This document shows, piece by piece, positions 48,475 to 57,175 of a stretch of 64,000 nucleotides of DNA. Under the pieces are notes generated by a model. It was not told where the DNA came from and searched no databases. It saw only the letters and a program-made list of their open reading frames with translations. Location of the stretch: NCBI RefSeq assembly GCF_003319125.1, contig NZ_QOHG01000024.1:1-64000 (forward strand), given 5' to 3'. The position numbers were made by a program, and so were the translations under genes. The stretch is from Blastococcus sp. TF02A-26 (GTDB lineage Bacteria > Actinomycetota > Actinomycetes > Mycobacteriales > Geodermatophilaceae). The first letter of the stretch is position 1; every line of letters begins with the position of its first letter.

Positions 48475-48515
48475 GTTCACCTGTTGTTCACCTTCTGACC
48501 TTACTCGGTTCACCT
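48475..48515 (-). repeat. three direct repeats, AGGTGAAC on the minus strand
   Basis: GTTCACCT on the plus strand occurs at 48475-48482, 48486-48493 and 48508-48515. The start-to-start distances are 11 and 22 bases, that is one and two helical turns. They lie between the small gene and the helicase. A protein-binding array for a regulator is plausible; the protein is unknown. Confidence 0.55.
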
Positions 48516-48615
48516 CACACTTCTCCGGAGGCTTCGTGGCCGTTTCGTTACGGACGGGGTCGCCGACGGCGCCTGCGCGGGAAGGGACGGCGCGTCCGGC
48601 ACGCTGTCCCCCACG

Positions 48616-51165
48616 ATGACCGCGATCCCCGCCCCTCCTCTGCTCGACGACCCGGCCGACCTCTCCTCGCTGCGGGCCCGCGGAGCCGATCCCGACGAGC
48701 TGTTCACCGCCTTCGCCGCCTGGACCGAGGCCGGGGGGACGACGCTCTACCCGGCGCAGGAGGAGGCGCTGATCGAGCTGCTCAGCGGCGCCAACGTCGT
48801 CCTCGCGACGCCGACCGGGTCGGGCAAGTCGCTGGTGGCCACCGGCGCGCAGTACGCGGCGCTGGCCGGCGGGCGGCGCAGCTACTACACCGCGCCGATC
48901 AAGGCGCTGGTCAGCGAGAAGTTCTTCGCGCTCTGCGGGGTCTTCGGCGCGGCCAACGTCGGCATGCTCACCGGGGACGCCGCGGTGAACCGGGATGCCC
49001 CGATCATCGCCTGCACCGCGGAGATCCTGGCCAACATCGCGCTGCGCGAGGGCGCCGACGCCGACGTCGGCCTCGTGGTGATGGACGAGTTCCACTTCTA
49101 CGGCGACCCCGACCGCGGCTGGGCCTGGCAGGTGCCGCTGCTGGAGCTGCCCAAGGCCCAGTTCCTGCTGATGAGCGCCACCCTCGGCGACACCACCGAC
49201 CTGCGCGAGGACCTCTCCCGGCGCACCGGCCGGCCCACCGCGCTGGTGGCCAGCGCCCAGCGCCCGGTCCCGCTGCACCACTACTACGCGACGACGCCGA
49301 TGCACGAGACGATCCAGGAGCTGCTGGACACCCGGCAGGCGCCGGTCTACGTCGTCCACTTCACCCAGGCCTCGGCGCTCGAGCGGGCGCAGGCCCTGAT
49401 GAGCGTCAACGTCTCCAGCAAGGAGGAGAAGGCCGCGATCGCCGACATGATCGGCGGCTTCCGGTTCACCTCCGCCTTCGGGACGACGCTCTCCCGCCTG
49501 GTCCGCCACGGGATCGGCGTCCACCACGCGGGGATGCTGCCCAAGTACCGGCGGCTGGTGGAGCAGCTGGCGCAGGCCGGGCTGCTCAAGGTCATCTGCG
49601 GCACCGACACCCTCGGCGTCGGCATCAACGTGCCGATCCGCACCGTCGTCTTCTCCGCGCTGAGCAAGTACGACGGCACCCGGATGCGGCTGCTCAACGC
49701 CCGCGAGTTCCACCAGATCGCCGGCCGCGCCGGCCGGGCGGGCTACGACACGGCGGGCACGGTGGTCGTCCAGGCGCCCGACCACGAGGTGGAGAACCTC
49801 AAGCAGTTCGCCAAGGTCTCCGACGACCCCAAGAAGCGGCGCAAGCTGGTCCGCAAGAAGGTGCCCGAGGGCATGGTCCCGTGGTCGGAGGCGACCATGG
49901 AGCGGCTGATCGCCGCCGACCCCGAGCCGCTGACCAGCCACATGCGGGTGACGACGGCGATGGTGCTCGACGTCGTCGACCGCCCCGGCGACCCGTTCGC
50001 CGCGATGCGCCGGTTGCTCACCGACAACCACGAGCCCCGCAAGAAGCAGTTGCGGCTCATCCGCGAGGCGATCGGGATCGCCCGGTCGCTGCTGCAGGCC
50101 GGCGTCCTCGAGCGGCTGGACGAGCCGGAGCCCGACGGACGGCGCTACGACCTGACGCTCGACCTGCCGGAGGACTTCGCGCTCAACCAGCCGCTGTCGA
50201 CCTTCGCCCTCGCCGCGATCGACCTGCTGGACGCCGAGTCCGACACGTACGCCCTCGACGTCGTCAGCGTCATCGAGGCCACCCTCGACGACCCGCGGCA
50301 GATCCTGGCCGCGCAGCTGAACAAGGCCAAGGGCGAGGCCGTCGCGCAGATGAAGGCCGAGGGCATCGAGTACGAGGAGCGCATGGAGCTCCTCGAGGAC
50401 ATCGGCTACCCGAAGCCGCTGGAGGAGCTGCTCGGGCACGCGTTCGAGGTCTACACCCGCAGCAACCCCTGGGCACGGGACGCGCAGCTGTCGCCGAAGT
50501 CCGTCGTCCGGGACATGTGGGAGCGGGCGATGACCTTCCGGGAGCTGGTGAACACCTACGGGCTCACCCGTTCCGAGGGCGCGGTGCTGCGCTACCTCTC
50601 CGACGCGTTCAAGGCGCTGCGGTCGGGGGTGCCGGCGTCCGCCCGGACCGAGGAGGTCACCGACCTCGTCGAGTGGCTCGGCGAGCTGGTGCGCCAGGTG
50701 GACTCGTCGCTGCTGGACGAGTGGGAGTCGCTGACCGACCCCGATCAGCCGCTGGACCAGCCGGTCGCCGTCCCGGCGCGGCCGCGACCGCTCACCGGCA
50801 ACGAGCGCGCGTTCACCGCGATGGTGCGCAACGCGCTGTTCCACCGCGTGCAGCTGTGGGGACGGCGGCGCTGGTACGACCTGGGCGAGCTGGACTCCGG
50901 CTCCGGCTGGGACGCCGACCGGTGGGGCGAGGTCGTGCAGGCCTACTTCGCCGAGCACGCCGAGCTGGGCACCGGCGCCGACGCCCGCGGCCCGGCGCTG
51001 CTCATCTGGGACAAGGCGACGCCCGGTGTCTGGCGGGTCCGGCAGATCCTCGACGACCCCGACGGCAACCACGACTGGGGCATCGACGCCGAGGTCGACC
51101 TCGCCGCCTCGGACGAGGAGGGCGCCCTGGTCCTGCGCGTCGTGGACGCCGGGCGGAAGGATTGA
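48616..51165 (+). CDS. DEAD/DEAH-box helicase with DUF3516
   Basis: An 849-residue Ski2-like superfamily 2 helicase. Walker A is TPTGSGKS at 65-72, and motif II is DEFHFY rather than DEAH. LLMSATLGDT and FHQIAGRAGRAGYDTAG (motif VI) follow, then a C-terminal DUF3516 region (about 450-849). It probably acts on RNA or DNA in turnover or repair; the exact substrate is unknown. ATG 48616. It overlaps the TSUP gene by TTGA. Confidence 0.93.
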   Translation: MTAIPAPPLLDDPADLSSLRARGADPDELFTAFAAWTEAGGTTLYPAQEEALIELLSGANVVLATPTGSGKSLVATGAQYAALAGGRRSYYTAPIKALVSEKFFALCGVFGAANVGMLTGDAAVNRDAPIIACTAEILANIALREGADADVGLVVMDEFHFYGDPDRGWAWQVPLLELPKAQFLLMSATLGDTTDLREDLSRRTGRPTALVASAQRPVPLHHYYATTPMHETIQELLDTRQAPVYVVHFTQASALERAQALMSVNVSSKEEKAAIADMIGGFRFTSAFGTTLSRLVRHGIGVHHAGMLPKYRRLVEQLAQAGLLKVICGTDTLGVGINVPIRTVVFSALSKYDGTRMRLLNAREFHQIAGRAGRAGYDTAGTVVVQAPDHEVENLKQFAKVSDDPKKRRKLVRKKVPEGMVPWSEATMERLIAADPEPLTSHMRVTTAMVLDVVDRPGDPFAAMRRLLTDNHEPRKKQLRLIREAIGIARSLLQAGVLERLDEPEPDGRRYDLTLDLPEDFALNQPLSTFALAAIDLLDAESDTYALDVVSVIEATLDDPRQILAAQLNKAKGEAVAQMKAEGIEYEERMELLEDIGYPKPLEELLGHAFEVYTRSNPWARDAQLSPKSVVRDMWERAMTFRELVNTYGLTRSEGAVLRYLSDAFKALRSGVPASARTEEVTDLVEWLGELVRQVDSSLLDEWESLTDPDQPLDQPVAVPARPRPLTGNERAFTAMVRNALFHRVQLWGRRRWYDLGELDSGSGWDADRWGEVVQAYFAEHAELGTGADARGPALLIWDKATPGVWRVRQILDDPDGNHDWGIDAEVDLAASDEEGALVLRVVDAGRKD

Positions 51166-51947
51166 GCCCCTGGGAGATGCTCGCCGTCGCCGCGGCAGGG
51201 CTGGCGGCGGGCGGGATCAACGCCGTCGTCGGCTCCGGGACCCTGGTCACCTTCCCGGTCCTGCTGGCCGTCGGGTTGCCACCGGTGACCGCGAGCGTGT
51301 CCAACAGCCTCGGACTGGTGCCGGGCAACGTCGCCGGCGCGATCGGCTACCGCCGGGAGCTCTCCGGCCAGCGCCGGTTGCTCCTGCTGCTGATGCCGGC
51401 CTCGGTGCTCGGCGCCCTGACCGGGGCGTTCCTGCTCCTGCACCTGCCGGCCGAGGCCTTCGAGGCGATCGTGCCGGTCCTGGTCGGGCTGGCCGTCGTC
51501 CTCGTGGCCACCCAGCCGCTGCTCCAGCGCACCCTCGCCCGGCGGCGCGCCGCCGCCGGGGACCCCGGGCCGGTGCGGCTCGGCCGCGGGCGCCGCGCGG
51601 GGCTGCTCGCCGGGGCGTACGCCACCGGGACCTACGGCGGCTACTTCTCCGCCAGCCAGGGGATCCTGCAGATCGGCGTCTTCGGTCTGCTGCTGCCCGA
51701 GCCGCTGCAGCGGCTGAACGCCATCAAGAACGTGCTGACCTCGGCGGTCAACGCCGTCGCGGCGCTGGCCTACATCGTGGTCGCGAGCGACCGGGTGGAC
51801 TGGGCCGCCGCCGGTCTGGTCGCCGCCGGGTCCGTGGTCGGCGGCTACCTGGGCGGGCGCTTCGGCCGGCGGCTGCCGCCGGTGGCCCTGCGGACGGCGA
51901 TCGTCCTGCTGGGCTGCGTGGCGATCGTCGTGCTGGTGCGCTCATGA
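51162..51947 (+). CDS. TSUP-family (TauE/SafE) permease, first copy
   Basis: A 261-residue membrane protein of the sulfite/sulfonate-type exporter family with about eight helices: AGGINAVVGSGTLVTFPVLLAVGLPPVTASVSNSLGLVPGN, and GGYFSASQGILQI, the two-repeat TSUP signature. TTG at 51162-51164 overlaps the helicase stop as TTGA. Its product starts LSPWE, parallel to MSPLEW of the next gene, which favours this start over ATG 51177. Substrate unknown. Confidence 0.88.
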   Translation: MSPWEMLAVAAAGLAAGGINAVVGSGTLVTFPVLLAVGLPPVTASVSNSLGLVPGNVAGAIGYRRELSGQRRLLLLLMPASVLGALTGAFLLLHLPAEAFEAIVPVLVGLAVVLVATQPLLQRTLARRRAAAGDPGPVRLGRGRRAGLLAGAYATGTYGGYFSASQGILQIGVFGLLLPEPLQRLNAIKNVLTSAVNAVAALAYIVVASDRVDWAAAGLVAAGSVVGGYLGGRFGRRLPPVALRTAIVLLGCVAIVVLVRS

Positions 51948-52702
51948 GTCCGCTGGAGTGGGGTCTGCTCGTCCTCGCCGGGATCGGTGCGGGGCTCACC
52001 GGGAGCATCGCCGGGCTCGCGTCGCTCGTCAGCTACCCCGCGCTCCTGGCGACGGGCATCCCGCCGGTCACCGCGAACGTCACCAACACCGTGGCGCTGG
52101 TGATGACCAGCGTCGGGTCGGTCAGCGCCTCCGGTCCGGAGCTGCGCGGGCAGGGCCGGCGGCTGCTGCCCCTGGCCGCCGCCGCGGTGCTGGGCGGGGC
52201 GGCCGGGGCCGCGCTGCTGCTGTCGACCCCGACCGAGGCCTTCGAGCGGATCGTGCCGTTCCTCATCGCGGCGGCGTCGGCGGCGATCCTGGTGCAGCGC
52301 CCGCCGCGCGAGCTGGCCGCCGGGCACGCCGCGCCCCCGCGCGACCCGCGGTGGCTGCCGGCCGCGGTCTTCGGCATCGGCATCTACGGCGGCTACTTCG
52401 GCGCCGCGGCCGGGGTCCTGCTGCTGGCCACGCTGCTGCTGGCGACCGGCGAGGGGGTGCCGCGCAGCAACGCGATGAAGAACGCCGTCCTCGGGGTGGC
52501 CAACGGCGTGGCGGCGATCGGGTTCGTCGTCCTGGCCGACGTCGAGTGGTCGGCTGCCGTGCCCCTGGCCCTCGGGCTCTTCGCCGGTGGGCTGATCGGG
52601 CCCCGTGTGGTGCGCCGCAGCCCGCCGGTGTTCCTGCGCCGGGTCATCGCCCTCGCCGGCCTCGCACTCGCCGTCCACCTGGGCATCCAGGCGTTCAGCT
52701 GA
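51944..52702 (+). CDS. TSUP-family (TauE/SafE) permease, second copy
   Basis: A 252-residue paralogue of the gene before it (GAGLTGSIAGLASLVSYPALLATGIPPVTANVTNTVALV, GGYFGAAAGVLLLATLL). ATG overlaps the first copy's stop (ATGA). The pair may form a heteromer or have split substrates. It is the last gene of the helicase operon. Confidence 0.88.
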   Translation: MSPLEWGLLVLAGIGAGLTGSIAGLASLVSYPALLATGIPPVTANVTNTVALVMTSVGSVSASGPELRGQGRRLLPLAAAAVLGGAAGAALLLSTPTEAFERIVPFLIAAASAAILVQRPPRELAAGHAAPPRDPRWLPAAVFGIGIYGGYFGAAAGVLLLATLLLATGEGVPRSNAMKNAVLGVANGVAAIGFVVLADVEWSAAVPLALGLFAGGLIGPRVVRRSPPVFLRRVIALAGLALAVHLGIQAFS

Positions 52703-52769
52703 CTGGTGGCAGACGCCGCCAGGCCGCAAGCTGTGCTGCGGTCCAGCAGGCGGCGGCGGAGAGGGAGAC

Positions 52770-53486
52770 ATGACGACGGACGACCCGGGGGCCCGGTTCC
52801 TCGAGGCGCTGCACGGACCGGTGCCCGACGACCTCGCCGGCCCGGACATGCTGCCCACCCGGCTGGCCCGCGCCGCCGCGCAGGCTCTGCCCGTGGACGG
52901 GGCCGGCCTGAGCATCCACGAGGGCGCGGGGCTGCGGACCCCGGTCGGCGCGAGCGACCCGGACGCCGCGCACGCCGAGCGGCTGCAGTTCACCCACGGC
53001 GACGGCCCCTGCCTGCGCGCGCACGACACAGCCCAGGGCATCGCCTTCGACCTCGACGACATCGCCCGGAACTGGCCGGAGCTGCACGCCTCGCTGGTCG
53101 GCGAGTCGCCCTTCACGGCGGTGCTGTCGCTCCCGCTGCCGCCCCCGCTGGGCCCGACCGTCGTCATCGACCTCTACGCCAACACCCCGGCCCGCCTGGC
53201 CGAGGTCCCGCGGGCCGACGTCGAGACCGTCCTGCTGTGCCTGACCGAGGAACTGGTCCGTGCCAGCGACGAGGACGAGGGCCCGCGGTGGTGGGACGCC
53301 CCGGACGCCCGCCGGCGGGTCGCCGTCTGGCAGGCGACGGGGATGCTCAGCGTCGTCCTCGAGATGGACGTCGTCGCCGCGCTCGCGGTGCTGCGGGCGC
53401 ACGCGTTCGCCACCGGCCGGGTCGTGGACGACGTCGCCGACGACCTGGTGACCGGCCGGCTGGACGCCGCGACCCTGCTGGACTGA
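52770..53486 (+). CDS. GAF-ANTAR antitermination regulator
   Basis: A 238-residue protein. The N-terminal GAF domain is about 20-165 (LTHGDGPCLRAHD-like loop present as FTHGDGPCLRAHDT), and the C-terminal ANTAR domain about 180-235 (RRVAVWQATGMLSVVLEMDVVAALAVLRAHAFATGR). ANTAR proteins bind paired hexaloop RNA hairpins and antiterminate transcription. No clear target hairpin pair was found here. ATG follows GGAGAGGGAG. Confidence 0.9.
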   Translation: MTTDDPGARFLEALHGPVPDDLAGPDMLPTRLARAAAQALPVDGAGLSIHEGAGLRTPVGASDPDAAHAERLQFTHGDGPCLRAHDTAQGIAFDLDDIARNWPELHASLVGESPFTAVLSLPLPPPLGPTVVIDLYANTPARLAEVPRADVETVLLCLTEELVRASDEDEGPRWWDAPDARRRVAVWQATGMLSVVLEMDVVAALAVLRAHAFATGRVVDDVADDLVTGRLDAATLLD

Positions 53487-53493
53487 CCCCCGG

Positions 53494-54237
53494 TCAGCGC
53501 CCGACGTAGGCGGCCAGGAACAGCACGAACGCGCTGGAGGCGAGCAGCAGCCGCGCCGGGGTGAGGCCGTTAAGCAGGCTCGACGTCGCCTCCACCCAGG
53601 CGGGCCGGACGGCGGCCTCCCGGGCACCGCGGCGGACCAGCCGCACCTCGTCGGCCAGCAGCGCACCGGCCGCGCCGAGCATCGACAGGCCGACGACGAG
53701 GAAGACCAGTGCCAGGCCCTCGCCGAACGCGTCGGCCCGCCCGGCGAGCAGCGCGACGACGACGAGGCCGGCGACCAGGCCGAGGAGCCCACCGGCGGCC
53801 GGCGCCCACGGACCCATCCGGGTCATCGGGTCACGCCGGCGGGCGCGGACGGTCGGTCGGCTGGTGACCGGCGTCGTCGGGAAGGTGCCCGGCTGCAGCA
53901 CCGGCGGCGCGTCGTCGGGTCCGGGCGGCGGGGTGTCGCCGGTGAGGGCCCAGGCCGCGACCGGGTCGCCCGGCGGCTCCGCGTCGGGGGCGGGGACGGC
54001 GGGCTCGACGAGCGTGGGCGCATCGGCGACCGCACCGGCCGCGGTGGCCCCGGCCGGGACGGCAGCCGCCTCGGCGGTGTCGGGCGTCGTGCCCTCGGCG
54101 GTCCGCGGCTGCGGGGCCTGCGACGGCGCCTGCTCCTGGTTCTGCGCCGTACGGCCCATCGGGCCGAAGTACGGCGGGATGGGGCCCGTCTCCTGCATCG
54201 GACGGGCCGGGACGGGGGGTGCAGTGGGCTCGGACAT
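53494..54237 (-). CDS. proline-rich membrane protein
   Basis: A 247-residue protein with a long Pro/Ala/Thr-rich cytoplasmic N terminus (1-140) and three transmembrane helices (about 150-172, 178-200 and 228-245). Family not recognised. It ends a few bases from the convergent GAF-ANTAR gene; TGACC...GGTCA covers both stops. ATG 54235-54237. Confidence 0.75.
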   Translation of the reverse strand: MSEPTAPPVPARPMQETGPIPPYFGPMGRTAQNQEQAPSQAPQPRTAEGTTPDTAEAAAVPAGATAAGAVADAPTLVEPAVPAPDAEPPGDPVAAWALTGDTPPPGPDDAPPVLQPGTFPTTPVTSRPTVRARRRDPMTRMGPWAPAAGGLLGLVAGLVVVALLAGRADAFGEGLALVFLVVGLSMLGAAGALLADEVRLVRRGAREAAVRPAWVEATSSLLNGLTPARLLLASSAFVLFLAAYVGR

Positions 54238-54352
54238 CGCGGGCGACGCTAGGCGCGAGGTCCGACACGGCTGGGACCTGCGCGGCGTGTGTCGACATCT
54301 CGCCGTGTCGCCACCTGTCCGTGTCGACGAGGTGACTCCCCGACGTCCCCCC

Positions 54353-56032
54353 TCACAGCAGGCGGCGGCTCTCCCGGGCCACGACGCGCAGCCAGCGGTA
54401 CCCGTAGCCGTCCAGCGTGAGCTCCACCGACCCGTCGTCGGCGATCGCCGTCGACCGGGTGACCAGCAGGTCCTCCAGGCGGTGGGTCGAGTCGCAGCCG
54501 GAGAGGGTGAGCGGCACCGTCCGCGGCTCCGCGCCCAGGTTGTGCAGCGCGACGAGCGCACCGTCGTCCCAGGTGGAGAGGCTGGCGAGCACCTCCGGGT
54601 GCGGCTGGCCGAGCACCTCGTAGGTCCCCCACCCCAGCTCCGGCGACTCGCGGTAGCGGCGGATCAGCAGCCGCATGAACGACAGCAGCGAATCGGGGTC
54701 GCGCCGCTGGTCGGCCACGTTGACGAACTCCGGGGAGAAGCCGCCCTCCACCACCGGCCCGGGCAGCTTCGAGGCCGCAGCGGGTGAGAAGCCGCCGTTG
54801 CGCCCCGACGTCCACTGCATCGGCGTGCGCACCGCGAGCCGGCCCTCGGCGGCCAGGTTCTCCCCCATGCCGATCTCCTCGCCGTAGAAGAGCACCGGGG
54901 TGCCGGGCAGGGAGAACATCAGGCTGTAGACCATGCGGACCCTTCGCGGGTCGCCGTCCAGCATCGGGGGCAGCCGTCGGGTGAGGCCGCGGCCGTAGAC
55001 CTGCATCCGCTCCTCGGGGCCGAAGGCGGCGAAGACCTCCTGGCGCTCGTCCTCGCTGAGCTTGTCGAGGGTGAGCTCGTCGTGGTTGCGGACGAACATC
55101 CCCCACTGGTTGTCCGGGGAGACCTGCGGCCGCGAGGTCAGCGCATCGACCAGCGGGGCGGTATCGCAGCGGGCCAGCGACAGGTACATCGCCTGCATCG
55201 CGATGAAGTCGAACTGCATGGTCAGCTCGTCGCCGTCCGTGCCGCCGAAGAACTGCTGCTGCTCCTCGTGCGGGAGGTTCACCTCGCCGAGCAGGACCGC
55301 CGCCTCGGCCCGGCGGGCGATGAGCGCGCGCAGGGCCCGCAGGTACTGGTGCGGGTCCTGGAAGTGCTCGGCCTCCTGCTCGTCGATGCCGGAGGTCTCC
55401 AGCAGGAAGGGGACGGCGTCCACCCGGAAACCGTCGATGCCCAGCTGCAGCCAGAAGCCGATGACCTTGGCGATCTCGTCCCGCACCAGCGGGTTCGCCA
55501 CGTTGAGGTCGGGCTGCTCCTTGTAGAACTTGTGCAGGTACCACTCGCCCGTCGGCTCGTTGAGCGTCCAGATGCTGTCCTCCTGGTCCGGGAACACGAC
55601 CTGGTCGGAGGTGTCCGGCGGCTCGTCGTCGCGCCAGACGTAGAAGTCGTGGAAGGGCGACTCCCTGCTCTTCCGGGCCTGCTGGAACCACGGGTGCTTG
55701 ACCGAGGTGTGGTTGACGACGAGGTCGACGATCACCCGCATGCCGCGGTCCCGGGCGGTGCGGAGGACCTCCACCAGATCTCCGTGGGTGCCCAGCCGCG
55801 GGTCGACGCCGTAGAAGTCGGTGATGTCGTAGCCGTCGTCGCGCTCGGCCGTCGGGTAGAAGGGCATCAGCCACAGGCAGGTGACGCCGAGGTCGGCGAG
55901 GTGGTCGATCCGCTGGGCGAGACCGGCGAAGTCACCGCAGCCGTCGCCGTTCCAGTCCATGTAGGTCTCGACGTCGAGGCAGTAGACGACGGCCGTCTTC
56001 CACCAGAGGTCGCTCGTGTCGGTGATCCGCAT
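54353..56032 (-). CDS. GH13 alpha-amylase family enzyme (trehalose-synthase-like)
   Basis: A 559-residue glycoside hydrolase 13. VIVDLVVNHTS (region I), GIDGFRVDAVPF with the nucleophile Asp, VLLGEVN with the acid Glu, and FVRNHDE (region IV) are complete. It is similar to trehalose synthase and sucrose isomerase, but a specific reaction is not assured. It may process trehalose or maltose. ATG 56030-56032; it is the second gene after the LLM oxidoreductase. Confidence 0.87.
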   Translation of the reverse strand: MRITDTSDLWWKTAVVYCLDVETYMDWNGDGCGDFAGLAQRIDHLADLGVTCLWLMPFYPTAERDDGYDITDFYGVDPRLGTHGDLVEVLRTARDRGMRVIVDLVVNHTSVKHPWFQQARKSRESPFHDFYVWRDDEPPDTSDQVVFPDQEDSIWTLNEPTGEWYLHKFYKEQPDLNVANPLVRDEIAKVIGFWLQLGIDGFRVDAVPFLLETSGIDEQEAEHFQDPHQYLRALRALIARRAEAAVLLGEVNLPHEEQQQFFGGTDGDELTMQFDFIAMQAMYLSLARCDTAPLVDALTSRPQVSPDNQWGMFVRNHDELTLDKLSEDERQEVFAAFGPEERMQVYGRGLTRRLPPMLDGDPRRVRMVYSLMFSLPGTPVLFYGEEIGMGENLAAEGRLAVRTPMQWTSGRNGGFSPAAASKLPGPVVEGGFSPEFVNVADQRRDPDSLLSFMRLLIRRYRESPELGWGTYEVLGQPHPEVLASLSTWDDGALVALHNLGAEPRTVPLTLSGCDSTHRLEDLLVTRSTAIADDGSVELTLDGYGYRWLRVVARESRRLL

Positions 56033-56066
56033 GCTCGGGGGCTCCCTCGGCTCAGGAGTGGGGTGG

Positions 56067-57116
56067 TCAGGCCATCGAGGACTGCAGCGGCTCCTGCTGC
56101 GGGCGCCACGGCCCGTCGGAACCGGGCGGGTCGATCGCCTGCGCGGGGGCCGGCGCGGTGACGCCGACCTGGGGCAGCACGGACTCGCCGAACGCGTCGA
56201 GGAAGGCCGTCTGCTCCTTGCCGACGTGGTGCAGGTAGATCTCCTCGAACCCGAGCTCGGCGTACTCGGCGATCCAGGCGGCGTGCTGGGCGAGGTCGGC
56301 GGAGACCCGGACGGCGTCGGTCACGTCCTGCGGGCTGACGTGCGCGCTGGCCTGCTCGAACGCCTCGGGGCTGTCGAGGTCCCAGCACAGCGGCGGCGGG
56401 AAGACGTTGCTGCGCCACTGGTCGTGCGCGATGGCCAGCGCGCGGTCGGGGTCGGGGTCGTAGGAGACGTGCACCTGGAGCACGAGCTTGCCGCGACCCC
56501 CGGCGTCCCGGTAGGCGGCGATCATCTCGCGCAGCTTGTCGTGCGGCTGGTTGATGGTGACCAGGCCGTCGGCCCAGTCGGCGCCGCGGCGGGCGGTCGC
56601 GACGCTGACCGCGGGGGCGATGAGCGCCGGCTGCGGATCGGCCAGCGTGTAGACCTTGGCGCGGTCGACGCGGACCAGCCCGTCGTGGCTGACCTCCTCC
56701 CCGGCCAGCAGGGCGCGGATGACGTCGACGCACTCGCGCAGCCGGGCGTCGCGCAGCTCCTTGCGCGGCCACACGTCGCCGGTGACGTGCTCGTTCATCG
56801 CCTCGCCGCTGCCCAGCGCCACCCAGAACCGGCCCGGGAACATCGCGCCCAGGGTGGCGATCGCCTGGGCGACGATCACCGGGTGGTAGCGCTGCCCGGG
56901 GGCGTTGACCGCACCGAAGGGCAGGCTCGTCGTGGCCATCGCCGCGCCCAGCCAGGACCACGCGAAGCCCGACTCCCCCTGCCGCGGGTTCCACGGCGTC
57001 AGGTGGTCCGAGCACATGGCCGCGGTGAAGCCGACCTCCTCGGCGTGCTGCACGGCGGCGAGCAGGTCGCGCGGGTGGACCTGCTCGTGCGAGTTGTGGA
57101 ACCCGATGACCGTCAT
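56067..57116 (-). CDS. LLM-class flavin-dependent oxidoreductase
   Basis: A 349-residue luciferase-like TIM-barrel protein: GFTAAMCSDHLTPWNPRQGESGFAWSWLGAAM, GRFWVALGSGEAMNEHV. It resembles the TIGR03885 type, flavin-dependent but possibly FMN- rather than F420-using. That point is inferred from family knowledge. It is co-directed with the GH13 gene. ATG 57114-57116. Divergent from hrpB over 59 bases holding a perfect palindrome. Confidence 0.83.
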   Translation of the reverse strand: MTVIGFHNSHEQVHPRDLLAAVQHAEEVGFTAAMCSDHLTPWNPRQGESGFAWSWLGAAMATTSLPFGAVNAPGQRYHPVIVAQAIATLGAMFPGRFWVALGSGEAMNEHVTGDVWPRKELRDARLRECVDVIRALLAGEEVSHDGLVRVDRAKVYTLADPQPALIAPAVSVATARRGADWADGLVTINQPHDKLREMIAAYRDAGGRGKLVLQVHVSYDPDPDRALAIAHDQWRSNVFPPPLCWDLDSPEAFEQASAHVSPQDVTDAVRVSADLAQHAAWIAEYAELGFEEIYLHHVGKEQTAFLDAFGESVLPQVGVTAPAPAQAIDPPGSDGPWRPQQEPLQSSMA

Positions 57117-57137
57117 GCAGGGCTGCCTACCCGCGTG

Positions 57138-57163
57138 CCGGTGAGGCAGTCCTGCCTCACCGG
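57138..57163. promoter_or_regulatory. 12-base palindrome in a divergent promoter region
   Basis: CCGGTGAGGCAG (57138-57149) and CTGCCTCACCGG (57152-57163) are exact complements around TC. The region is divergent, so a terminator role is unlikely; an operator or an RNA hairpin in one leader is plausible. The -10 elements were not clear. Confidence 0.55.
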
Positions 57164-57175
57164 GACACTGGGGCC

